13,405 nucleotides of DNA from Candidatus Atribacteria bacterium (GTDB lineage: Bacteria; Atribacterota; Atribacteria; Atribacterales; Atribacteraceae). The first letter of the stretch is position 1. Every line of letters begins with the position of its first letter. Positions 7,292 through 13,405 of the stretch are shown in pieces. A model generated the notes under the pieces. The model saw only the letters and a list, made by a program, of their open reading frames with translations, was not told the origin of the DNA and did no database searches. The stretch is taken from contig JAPLGF010000207.1 of assembly GCA_026390275.1 (NCBI GenBank), positions 1 through 13,405 on the forward strand, in the 5' to 3' direction. Made by a program: the position numbers and the translations under genes.

Positions 7292-7320
7292 AAAGACAAC
7301 CATACCAGTTCCTGACACCA
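7292..7320 (-). repeat. Upstream element, copy 1 (29 bp, shared with 11455-11483)
   Basis: Read on the minus strand it runs TGGTGTCAGGAACTGGT and ends ATGGTTGTCTTT. It matches the copy at 11455-11483 (plus strand) at 24 of 29 positions without gaps, with the last 12 bases identical. Both copies point toward the gene downstream and end at about the -35 position of a candidate promoter. It is either a regulator-binding site or a small dispersed repeat; see findings. Confidence 0.6.
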
Positions 7321-7351
7321 TCTCCCACTCCTGGCTCCTCCCCTACACAAA

Positions 7352-8524
7352 TCAATCCGGAAACCGCTCTAAATAAAGGAGATATGCCTGAAACCGGTCC
7401 AGGATTTCATCCATGCTGTCTCCACCCAGCTTTTCCTGCACCGTTTGGGCTAATACCCAGGCCACCATTGATTCCCCCACCACCAATCCCCGGGGAACCG
7501 CACAAACATCAGAACGTTCATAACGGGCAGAAACTTCTTCCCGGGTTTTGATATCCACTGATACCAGCTCTTTTCGTAAAGTGGGAATGGGTTTCATGGC
7601 ACAGCGGACCCAGATCGGCTCCCCGGTACTAGTCCCTCCCTCGATACCGCCGGAATGGTTCGTTTTACGGAAGATGGAAAAAGGCTTTTTCGCCGCACAA
7701 TACCCCATTTCATCGTGAACCTGGGAACCCAGCAAGCGAGAGGAAAGAAATCCGTCCCCGATTTCCACTCCCTTGACTGATGGGATGCTCATCAGGGCAG
7801 CCGCCAGCCGGGCATCGATACGATCCCGGGTCTGGCAGTATCCTCCCAGACCCGGAACAACTCCGCTCGCTACCACAATGAACGTTCCTCCCACTGAATC
7901 TCCTTCCCGTTTCGCTTTTTCAATGGCCTGGATCATTTCTCTTTCCTTTTCCAAATCAAATGTATAAATGGGAGAAGGGAGTGATGCTTTTATCTTTTCC
8001 TGGAAAGGAACATCAATTTGGGAAATGATCCCGGCAATACTTTCCACAAAACCCCCGACCTGGATACCAAAAGAGCGAAGAAAAAGACGGGCCAGGCTCC
8101 CAGCCACACAACGGCCAACGGTTTCCCGGGCACTGGCCCGTTCAATGACATTTCGTAGATCACGAAAATGATATTTCACTGCTCCAGAAAGATCGGCATG
8201 GCCCGGACGGGGAATGGTAATGTCCTGGTAACCAAACGGACGATCGCCGAGAGGATCCATTATTTTTTCCCAATTAGAAAAATCCTTATTCCGAACAAAA
8301 GTAACAATTGGTGCACCGATGGTTTTTTTCCAGCGGATACCACTGAGAATTTCCACCTCATCTTTTTCCATTTGCATTCGAGGTCCGGAACCAAATCCCC
8401 CCTGCCGGCGGGAGAGTTGTTCTTGAATAAATCCGGGATCAATCTCCAGCTGGGAGGGAAAACCAGACACCACGGTCACTATCCCTTTCCCATGGGATTC
8501 CCCAGCCGTCTGAAAGTCAAGCAT
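7352..8524 (-). CDS. aroC: Chorismate synthase
   Basis: 390 residues, normal length. Converts 5-enolpyruvylshikimate-3-phosphate to chorismate with reduced FMN, the last step of the common aromatic pathway. Start set at ATG 8524 (MLDFQTAGESHG) with AGGAGGG upstream; the in-frame extension to 8581 is only antisense of tyrA's end. Visible family signatures: GESHG at residues 8-12 with the catalytic His, RRQGGFGSGPRM, the RPGHADL segment, ERASARETVGR, and near the C-terminus HSGGIEGGTSTGEPI. The start overlaps the tyrA end by 8 nt, so expression should be coupled to the aroF-tyrA genes before it. Last gene of its operon. No frameshift seen. Confidence 0.97.
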   Translation of the reverse strand: MLDFQTAGESHGKGIVTVVSGFPSQLEIDPGFIQEQLSRRQGGFGSGPRMQMEKDEVEILSGIRWKKTIGAPIVTFVRNKDFSNWEKIMDPLGDRPFGYQDITIPRPGHADLSGAVKYHFRDLRNVIERASARETVGRCVAGSLARLFLRSFGIQVGGFVESIAGIISQIDVPFQEKIKASLPSPIYTFDLEKEREMIQAIEKAKREGDSVGGTFIVVASGVVPGLGGYCQTRDRIDARLAAALMSIPSVKGVEIGDGFLSSRLLGSQVHDEMGYCAAKKPFSIFRKTNHSGGIEGGTSTGEPIWVRCAMKPIPTLRKELVSVDIKTREEVSARYERSDVCAVPRGLVVGESMVAWVLAQTVQEKLGGDSMDEILDRFQAYLLYLERFPD

Positions 8525-9367
8525 TTCTGCTTCCCTCCTCTTTGATTCGCTGCACCTGCAAGAGCGATGATAAAAGAGCATCTTCGTCTTCTTTTTGTAA
8601 CAAATCTCGAAATAACTCTAACTTCGAAATGAATTCATCGATTTCAGTCAAAATTTTCTGGCGATTGGAGAGAAAGATATCCAGCCAAACAGCAGGTGAT
8701 GAACCGGCTATTCGTGTGAAATCGCGAAACGAAGGTCCGGCAAATTCATTGATATGAGGGTAACGGGAATATACACTCCAGACGAAAGCGTTCGCCAGAA
8801 CATGAGGAAGATGGCTCACCAGGGCACAGATCAGATCATGCTCGGATGGGGACAAAAAAAAACCCGTCCTCCCAGGTAACGCCCAATATTCTGAACTAAC
8901 GATTCCGCCTCTTCTCTCCAGGCCGATGAGGGAGAAACTAAAATTGGAATCCCCGAAAACATGTCGCACCGAGCATTTCGAATTCCTTCTTTTTCACTCC
9001 CGCCCATCAGGTGGAAACCACCATAGGAGATATGGTTCGGAATGAAATGGATATGCTCGAAAATCCATTCCCGGGTACTCCCCAGATCGAAAATTACGGC
9101 ACCAGGGCGAAGATATGAACAGATCGATGAAAAAATGGCCGGGATCGTCCTCACTGGGGTGGCAATGAAAACCAGCTCTGCTCCCTGCACTGCTTCCGGA
9201 AGCGAACGGGCTGTCACATCGATACAATGATGATCTTCCGCCCAACTCAGGACATCATCATCCCGATCAAATCCCCGAACGAGGGTGGTTTTTTCCCAAT
9301 TCCTGAGGGCGATAGAGAGTGAACCCCCCATCAGCCCGAGCCCGATGACTGCAATAGTCAAACCCAT
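8517..9367 (-). CDS. tyrA: Prephenate dehydrogenase, split by a -1-type frameshift at a T9 run
   Basis: Converts prephenate to 4-hydroxyphenylpyruvate, the tyrosine branch. From ATG 9367 the first frame gives the NAD motif VIGLGLMGGSLSIAL (GxGxxG at residues 9-14) and GGFHLMGGSEKEG with H119 in the place of the catalytic His. It ends with FFCPHPSMI at a TGA (8831-8833) after 178 residues. The C-terminal half lies in another frame: LSPSEHDLICALVSHLPHVL, then FRDFTRIAGSSPAVWLDIF, to the stop at 8517. The frames join at nine T on the coding strand (8854-8862); one extra T, or a -1 slip, gives RVFFLSPSEH and a normal 283-residue protein. Options are a sequencing error, a real mutation, or productive slippage. 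The start is 2 nt after the aroF stop; the end overlaps aroC. Confidence 0.9.
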
Positions 9368-9369
9368 TG

Positions 9370-10386
9370 CTACATGACCCGTCCTACCAGGTGCGCCATG
9401 TCCCGGAGTAATCTCATGAGGACGGCAAATTGCCCTGGATTTAGAGACTGTGGTCCATCAGACAGTGCCTCCACCGGATTGGGATGGACCTCAATGAGAA
9501 GCCCATCGGCCCCGGAGGCTAAGGCAGCCAGGCTCATCGGTTCCACCAGATCTGCACGACCAGTCCCGTGACTGGGATCCACCACGATGGGGAGATGGCT
9601 CTGCTTTTTCACTAAAGGAATACAACTCAGATCCAGCGTGTTTCGGGTCGACGGTTCAAAAGTACGGATTCCCCTCTCACAGAGGACCACCTGATAGTTC
9701 CCCTGAGACAGAATATATTCTGCTGACATCAGTAACTCTTCTACTGTACTCATCATTCCTCTTTTGAGAAGAATCGGTTTTCGCAGCTTCCCCACCGCTT
9801 CCAAAAGGCGAAAATTTTGCATATTGCGCGCTCCCACCTGAACCATGTCGGCATACTCCGCCACCAGGGGGAGTTCTTCAATTCCCAAGGCTTCTGTGAC
9901 AATCGGCATTCCCGTCTCTTCTCTCACTTTGACCAATAAACGAAGGCCTTCTTCTCCTAGCCCTTGAAAACTATAGGGAGATGTCCTTGGTTTGAAGGCT
10001 CCTCCCCGAAAAATGTGAGCACCAGCCTCTTTGACTCGTATGGCCGTCTCCCTGACCTGCTTCTCTGATTCGACAGCACAGGGACCCGCCATGACGGTAC
10101 ATCTTCCGGGCCCGATCTCTACACTTCCCACCGACACTATTGTTTCGGTCGGGCGGAATTCCCGGCTGGTCAATTTATACGGAGCGAGGATGGGGATAAC
10201 CTTTTCCACACAGGGGAGAACTCCAATCTTCTCCTCCAAATTCACTGTTCTCTCATCACCGATGGCTCCAATGATCGTTCTTTCGACACCCTGAGAAATG
10301 TGGACACCAAATCCCAGTTGTTTCAGCCGTTCGGTAACCGCCTCCACATCCTGGGGGGTGGTCCCGCTCCGTAATACAATAATCAT
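9370..10386 (-). CDS. aroF: 3-deoxy-7-phosphoheptulonate (DAHP) synthase, type I-beta with N-terminal regulatory domain
   Basis: 338 residues from ATG 10386 (MIIVLRSGTT), which overlaps the rlmN stop as ATGA; an in-frame extension to 10434 is rejected because it is only antisense-frame sequence of rlmN. Condenses phosphoenolpyruvate and erythrose-4-phosphate, the first step of aromatic amino acid synthesis. Residues 1-70 form a small ferredoxin-like domain as in the Thermotoga maritima enzyme, where it carries feedback inhibition by Tyr or Phe. The barrel starts with GPCAVES (C103 a metal ligand), then FRGGAFKPRTSPYSF, RNMQNF, LLKRGM and VVDPSHGTGR. Followed by tyrA and aroC, it forms a compact aromatic gene cluster. 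Feedback control here is inferred from the domain. Confidence 0.96.
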   Translation of the reverse strand: MIIVLRSGTTPQDVEAVTERLKQLGFGVHISQGVERTIIGAIGDERTVNLEEKIGVLPCVEKVIPILAPYKLTSREFRPTETIVSVGSVEIGPGRCTVMAGPCAVESEKQVRETAIRVKEAGAHIFRGGAFKPRTSPYSFQGLGEEGLRLLVKVREETGMPIVTEALGIEELPLVAEYADMVQVGARNMQNFRLLEAVGKLRKPILLKRGMMSTVEELLMSAEYILSQGNYQVVLCERGIRTFEPSTRNTLDLSCIPLVKKQSHLPIVVDPSHGTGRADLVEPMSLAALASGADGLLIEVHPNPVEALSDGPQSLNPGQFAVLMRLLRDMAHLVGRVM

Positions 10387-11432
10387 TGACTCCCACCTCT
10401 CTCCTTTTTCTGGGTAGCATATAATTCTCCACAAGCCGCTTCGATATCCTGACCGCGTGACTGACGAATCGTGACCGGTATTTTATTTTCTTCCAGAATT
10501 CTGGCAAAAGTCATCACTCGCTGACCGGAAGAAGGAATAAAACTGGATCGTAAAACAGGATTCCCCGGAATAAGATTAACATGGATTAATCGGCCGCGGA
10601 GAAGTGAAATGAGCTCATATGCGTACTCCCGTTGATCGTTGATATCTTTCCACAACGCATATTCCAGAGTAACCCGGCGCCCGGTTTTTTTAATCGACTC
10701 ATCAACTGCCCGGAGGAGGAGAGGAATCGGAAAGGCCTGGTTCAGGGGAACCAACCGGTTCCTCAAATCATTGTTGGGCGCATGCAGTGAGAGAGCTAAA
10801 TTGATTTGTGGCCATTCATTTGCTAATTGAATAATCTTTTCCGGAATTCCGACCGTGGAAATGGTGATATGCCGTACGCCAATCCCAAAACCATGAGGTG
10901 ACTGAAAAACCTTCAATGCCCGGGTGAGCTGCTCATAATTCAAGAGGGGTTCTCCCATCCCCATAAAAACCAGGTTATTGATTTTTTGACTGGTTTCCTG
11001 CCCCACTCTCCAGGCCTGTTCGACAATTTCCGAAAAATCCAGATTGCGCTGAAAACCTGACAAGCCCGTGGCACAAAAGGGACATCCCACCGGACACCCC
11101 ACCTGTGATGAAAGGCATACCGTCATCCGCTTTCGATGGGGAATCAAAACACATTCCACTGCCTTTCGGTCTTTCAGTTCAAATAAATATTTCGTGGCCC
11201 CATCCTGCGAGCGTTGTTGGGTTAATAGCCGTTCCTGGCCGATGAGATACTCACCGGCTAAGTTTTCACGGAAAGCAATAGGAAGATTCTTCATCTCCTC
11301 AAAGGAGGATGCCTGGTGTTGATAAATCCATCGAGTAATCTGTTCGGCCCGGTAAGGAGACTCCCCCACTTTCCGGATAAACGGAAGGAGATCCGCAGGT
11401 AGTAATCCAACGAGATTCTTATGTCCCATCAT
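10383..11432 (-). CDS. rlmN: 23S rRNA/tRNA adenine-C2 methyltransferase RlmN
   Basis: 349 residues, normal length. A radical-SAM enzyme that methylates C2 of A2503 in 23S rRNA and A37 in some tRNAs. The 4Fe-4S motif CPVGCPFC gives C113, C117 and C120; C334 in GQDIEAACGEL corresponds to the cysteine that carries the methylene intermediate. Also visible are NNLVFMGMGEPLLNY and LALSLHAPN, both typical of RlmN. The lack of antibiotic-resistance context argues against Cfr. The first two codons are both ATG (11432 and 11429); AAGGA lies 6 nt before the first. It heads the operon with aroF, tyrA and aroC; why an RNA-modifying enzyme precedes aromatic genes is unclear and it may only share a promoter. 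No convincing minus-strand promoter was found in 11433-11641. Confidence 0.97.
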   Translation of the reverse strand: MMGHKNLVGLLPADLLPFIRKVGESPYRAEQITRWIYQHQASSFEEMKNLPIAFRENLAGEYLIGQERLLTQQRSQDGATKYLFELKDRKAVECVLIPHRKRMTVCLSSQVGCPVGCPFCATGLSGFQRNLDFSEIVEQAWRVGQETSQKINNLVFMGMGEPLLNYEQLTRALKVFQSPHGFGIGVRHITISTVGIPEKIIQLANEWPQINLALSLHAPNNDLRNRLVPLNQAFPIPLLLRAVDESIKKTGRRVTLEYALWKDINDQREYAYELISLLRGRLIHVNLIPGNPVLRSSFIPSSGQRVMTFARILEENKIPVTIRQSRGQDIEAACGELYATQKKERGGSQ

Positions 11433-11454
11433 AACAATCCTTTTCCTTTTTAAT

Positions 11455-11483
11455 TGGTACCAGAAACTGAGATGGTTGTCTTT
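11455..11483 (+). repeat. Upstream element, copy 2 (29 bp, shared with 7292-7320)
   Basis: TGGTACCAGAAACTGAG followed by ATGGTTGTCTTT. 24 of 29 positions match the minus-strand copy at 7292-7320. It lies 17 bp before TACAAT (11501-11506) and points toward the traR/dksA-like gene, and so overlaps the expected -35 position. Confidence 0.6.
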
Positions 11484-11506
11484 TTCTTTTCAGATTATTT
11501 TACAAT
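11476..11506 (+). promoter_or_regulatory. Candidate promoter for the TraR/DksA-like gene
   Basis: TACAAT at 11501-11506 as -10. The best -35 is TTGTCT (11476-11481) with a long 19-bp spacer; at 17 bp the sequence is GTCTTT. This would leave about 130 nt of leader before the ATG at 11642. A second AT-rich -10-like GATAAAAT near 11580 has no -35. Weak evidence. Confidence 0.35.
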
Positions 11507-11641
11507 AGACTACCCCGAAAATAACAGCCTACGGCATAAGATAAAAAAATGAACGGAAGAGATTATTTATCCTAAAAATGATAAAATTCTGAAAAGGACC
11601 CCCGAGAAAATCACAAACCGGAATAAAGGAGGTGGAAAAAG

Positions 11642-12001
11642 ATGGAAAAAGAATTACTGGAGCAATTTACGAAAGAACTGAAGCGGCTCCAGTTCCAGGT
11701 CTCATCACTCCTGATGCGGGAACAAAATTATCTGCGCGATTTTAATCCATTGACTGAATCTCGCGATGAAGGAGATTATGGAAAGGCAACCATTGATCGC
11801 CAGATGGAAGTTCTTTCGCGGGATGCCCTACTGCAAATTGCCGGAATGATCAACCAGTCTCTCAAAAATATCAATAACGGATCTTATGGAATCTGCGAAA
11901 TTTGTAAAAAAGAAATACCAGTGGGAAGGCTGCAAGCCCTTCCCTATACTCCGCATTGTGTGGAGTGTCAGGCTAAAATTGAAAAGCAGGGGACAAAATA
12001 A
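11642..12001 (+). CDS. TraR/DksA-type C4 zinc-finger regulator
   Basis: 119 residues with an ideal ribosome binding site (AAAGGAGGTGG) before the ATG. An N-terminal coiled coil (about residues 1-35) precedes a central NPLTESRDEGDYGKAT segment with acidic residues, as in the DksA tip region. Near the C-terminus comes YGICEICKKEIPVGRLQALP, then CVEC: four cysteines in a C-x2-C-x17-C-x2-C zinc finger. Proteins of this kind bind RNA polymerase through its secondary channel and alter initiation, often with ppGpp; the short stand-alone forms in anaerobes and Firmicutes (YteA/YocK-like) are less understood. It is monocistronic, ending in a shared terminator. It is not evidence of a conjugative element: nothing else plasmid-like is nearby. 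The function as transcription regulator is inferred from family. Confidence 0.9.
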   Translation: MEKELLEQFTKELKRLQFQVSSLLMREQNYLRDFNPLTESRDEGDYGKATIDRQMEVLSRDALLQIAGMINQSLKNINNGSYGICEICKKEIPVGRLQALPYTPHCVECQAKIEKQGTK

Positions 12002-12046
12002 AAACCGGAGAAAAATGTTCCGGATTGATCCATTCCCCGGTTTTTT
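12001..12046. terminator. Bidirectional intrinsic terminator between the TraR/DksA-like gene and speD
   Basis: AAAACCGG (12001-12008) pairs with CCGGTTTT (12037-12044), followed by T to 12046 on the plus strand. An inner alternative, CCGGA (12005-12009) with TCCGG (12019-12023), exists. Read on the minus strand, the same stem is followed by ATTTT, so it can serve the convergent speD as well. Confidence 0.7.
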
Positions 12047-12061
12047 CAGGTTTATCGCCAG

Positions 12062-12511
12062 TCAAGTATGGGCAATTTTTTCCAAACTATCCAACCGGTC
12101 ATCAACCACCAGAGAGAGACTCTCATCGAGATCCCTGGGGTATTCCAGTCCCCGATCCAAAACCTGCCTGGTAAACTCAGAGAGCTTAAAGTAATTCACC
12201 AGATAGTCGGTAGCGGCGTCGACATCGAAAGGTTTACATGAAAAAACGTCAACACTGAGATACCCTTTAGAGGGAAACGTATGGATGCTGATGTGGCTCT
12301 CAGCAATCAGGACTATTCCGGACAGCCCGTTCTCTTGGGGTGAACCACCCTGGTAACGAAAAACATATGGTGGCATGATTTTGGTCATTTCCATTCGGTT
12401 AGGATATTCATCCAGGAAGGAACTAACCCTGTTCATGTCACTGAGTAGTGCAGTATTGGTACTGTACCCATCTAGAACCAGATGCGTTCCGACCTCAAAA
12501 AATTTTCTCAT
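12062..12511 (-). CDS. speD: S-adenosylmethionine decarboxylase proenzyme (pyruvoyl-type)
   Basis: 149 residues from ATG 12511 (MRKFFEVGTH) with AAGGGGGG upstream; the in-frame extension to 12604 enters the leader RNA and is rejected. Bacterial SpeD makes decarboxylated SAM, the aminopropyl donor for spermidine. The proenzyme cuts itself before a Ser that becomes the pyruvoyl group. Visible: IAESHISIHTFP, with cleavage between E71 and S72; H77 and C92 occupy the positions of the conserved catalytic His and Cys. The gene is somewhat longer than many bacterial forms (about 120-135) because of a C-terminal acidic tail. No spermidine synthase is nearby. Some SpeD homologues have become arginine or ornithine decarboxylases, so substrate should be kept open. 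The leader at 12512-12840 probably controls expression. Confidence 0.92.
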   Translation of the reverse strand: MRKFFEVGTHLVLDGYSTNTALLSDMNRVSSFLDEYPNRMEMTKIMPPYVFRYQGGSPQENGLSGIVLIAESHISIHTFPSKGYLSVDVFSCKPFDVDAATDYLVNYFKLSEFTRQVLDRGLEYPRDLDESLSLVVDDRLDSLEKIAHT

Positions 12512-12582
12512 TGGGCATCCCCCCTTCTTAAACCTGAAAAACAAAATGATTTTTTTCGGTGCCGTTTGGAACCAGAGGTACT

Positions 12583-12632
12583 CTAAAAAAGAAAATAGCC
12601 ACAACCACTCTTGGGAGAGCTGTGACTATTTT
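12583..12632 (-). terminator. Strong intrinsic terminator about 70 nt before the speD start
   Basis: On the minus strand AAAATAG-x-CACA pairs with TGTG-x-CTATTTT (plus 12592-12632) around an inner stem CTCTCCCAAGAG. The hairpin is followed by TTTTCTTTTTT. No protein gene ends just upstream on this strand, so it terminates a leader or a small RNA that starts near 12840. Confidence 0.82.
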
Positions 12633-12840
12633 ACAATTTGATGATCAAAAACCCTGATCACAAACTTCTTCATCAGGTGCTCCCCACTCCAGACTTCTGC
12701 GTCCAGATAAAAACGATGGGTGCACTCACCCTCGGGGAAGGGGCTCTTCCCGCCGCGAGTGTTTTTGGAGGGACCCCTTTCAGGCGATCAAGTCGCCCTC
12801 GTCAATTGCCCTCATTTCCACCCCCATACAGAATCATGAC
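12583..12840 (-). ncRNA. Candidate structured leader RNA or small RNA upstream of speD
   Basis: About 255 nt between a consensus promoter and an intrinsic terminator, with no credible protein gene. Pairings seen, plus-strand coordinates: TTCTG 12695-12699 with CAGAA 12829-12833; GGCGA 12783-12787 with TCGCC 12793-12797; a long arm joining 12702-12727 to 12757-12769 (TCC, AAAAA and CACTC against GAGTGTTTTTGGA), capped by GGGAAG 12735-12740 with CTTCCC 12746-12751. Near the 3' end CCTGAT 12653-12658 pairs with ATCAGG 12672-12677, while TGATCA 12642-12647 can pair with 12655-12660 instead. GCTCCCC (12679-12685) can pair with the terminator's own arm (12613-12620). I do not recognise the class; T-box, SAM, cobalamin, tmRNA, RNase P and SRP hallmarks were looked for and not seen. 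A 6S-like RNA remains possible. Confidence 0.6.
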
Positions 12841-12846
12841 AGAGAG

Positions 12847-12874
12847 ATTATATACCCTCCCCCCTCAGTGTCAA
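12847..12874 (-). promoter_or_regulatory. Perfect consensus sigma70 promoter, minus strand
   Basis: TTGACA (plus 12869-12874), 16-bp spacer, TATAAT (plus 12847-12852). Transcription is predicted to start near 12840 and to run toward speD through the structured region. It is by far the best promoter match in the window. Confidence 0.82.
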
Positions 12875-12989
12875 TAGGCCGAATTGAATCATCTAAAGTC
12901 TTGGTGAACTCCTATCGTTGCCTCAGCTAAAAATCTTGATATCAACTATCCTCCCTCCAGGTGATTTTTTAAAGTCAGGAGGGAACAAA

Positions 12990-13250
12990 ATGGAGCTCAC
13001 CATGAATACCAGGAGAGAAATCATCAAGAAAATGGCACCGGAGTATCAGAAAGCCACCAAGAAAGAAAAAACGGTTCTTTCCCGATTTGTGGGGGTAAGG
13101 GTTGAGACATTGCCTTTCCGGTGTGGGAATAGTTGTTGGAAAACCATCTACCAACCAGGAGGGGAATACCAGGTCTCAAAAGTAGAGCCATTTTCAAAAA
13201 CCTCGGTTAAAATGAAGTTTGGATACACCATTGAAACCGGAGGGATTTGA
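12990..13250 (+). pseudogene. Transposase N-terminal fragment (integrase-type insertion sequence remnant)
   Basis: ATG 12990 with AGGAGGG upstream opens an 86-residue frame. Its first 34 residues (MNTRREIIKKMAPEYQKA and TKKEKTVLSRFV) resemble the start of DDE integrase-type transposases that begin with a short RKE...YQKA.KKEK...LDEFV helix. The family would continue with a helix-turn-helix (LTGYxRxYA..LL) and a catalytic core; instead the frame turns to unrelated sequence (residues 35-86) and stops. No other frame supplies the missing part. So this is either a truncated insertion sequence or a fusion to other DNA. The match is by eye, so the exact IS family is not given. AT-rich leader 12900-12975 may be the element's left end. 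Confidence 0.5.
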
Positions 13251-13405
13251 AATGGTTCAAATTCTCCAAATCCCCCGTGTCTGAACTCATGAAAGGACTC
13301 GATCCTCTCATCACCGCCTGGCACACCCCACCAGATGGTGGTTTTCAATGGTTTAAAAATATCAAAACCCTCATCGCCACCTGGGTAGCTGTGGTATGGT
13401 GAAGC
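13148..13405 (-). other. Unresolved open frame at the right edge with a repeated PGGDE motif
   Basis: A minus-strand frame is open from the window edge to a stop at 13148 (about 85 codons). It contains YPGGDEGFDIFKP and, 21 codons on, VPGGDERIESFHEF. A plus-strand frame (13235-13402, WFKFSK...WFKNIK, stop TGA at 13400) is open over part of the same DNA, and the transposase-fragment frame covers 13148-13250, so coding strand cannot be decided. No ribosome binding site or known family is recognised. It may be part of a gene or element outside the window. Confidence 0.2.

Noticed and set aside
10383..11432. Cfr-type antibiotic resistance methyltransferase
   Set aside because: Sequence features and the housekeeping operon position fit RlmN; there is no resistance or mobile context.
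11642..12001. TraR as a sign of a conjugative plasmid
   Set aside because: Stand-alone TraR/DksA-type proteins are common on chromosomes and no transfer genes are nearby.
12583..12840. Known RNA classes: T-box, SAM, cobalamin, tmRNA, RNase P, SRP RNA
   Set aside because: Their hallmark sequences (for example the T-box GGTGG-ACCGCG, the B12 box, the RNase P GAGGAAAGTCC and the SRP GGAAGGAAGCAG) were not found by eye. A covariance search is needed to be sure.
12638..12877. 79-residue plus-strand open frame in the region upstream of speD
   Set aside because: No ribosome binding site, low-complexity Pro/Ser-rich product, and it is antisense to the promoter-to-terminator unit on the minus strand.
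12900..13405. CRISPR array or tandem repeat array at the right end
   Set aside because: Only one pair of 15-bp similar blocks is present, with unequal surroundings and no regular spacers.

Overview
The window looks like chromosomal DNA of an anaerobic-type bacterium with about 50% GC. It has dense, overlapping housekeeping genes, strong Shine-Dalgarno sequences and one transposase fragment. A GnnA/GnnB-like pair (UDP-GlcNAc3N synthesis for lipid A) suggests a double-membrane cell. The gene mix recalls Atribacterota, but that is a memory-based guess that no database search supports.

Layout. Positions 1-293 (minus) hold the start of a glutamate formimidoyltransferase gene that runs off the window. 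Divergent from it, 447-2061 (plus) carry a 58-residue membrane protein and a sodium:solute symporter under a good sigma70-type promoter. The symporter converges on a tightly overlapping minus-strand operon (7181 to 2076): DegT-type sugar aminotransferase, Gfo/Idh/MocA oxidoreductase, FAD dehydrogenase of the COG2509 type, SurE, acylphosphatase (broken) and protein-L-isoaspartate methyltransferase. A second minus-strand operon (11432 to 7352) encodes RlmN followed by three aromatic amino acid enzymes: DAHP synthase, prephenate dehydrogenase (split by a frameshift at a run of nine T) and chorismate synthase. On the plus strand, 11642-12001 encodes a TraR/DksA-type zinc-finger protein. It shares a bidirectional terminator with the convergent speD (12511 to 12062, minus).

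Upstream of speD, 12583-12880 contains no credible protein gene. On the minus strand it has a perfect consensus promoter (TTGACA, 16 bp, TATAAT), about 200 nt able to fold into several hairpins including two mutually exclusive ones, and then a strong intrinsic terminator about 70 nt before the speD start. This reads as a leader-RNA attenuator or riboswitch, or a free-standing small RNA, and is the best candidate for something undescribed. The right end (12990-13405) carries the N-terminus of a transposase and unresolved sequence.

Other notable points are a 29-bp element (24 identical) in front of the promoters of both the aminotransferase operon and the traR/dksA-like gene, the tyrA frameshift, and an internal deletion in the acylphosphatase gene that removes its catalytic Asn.
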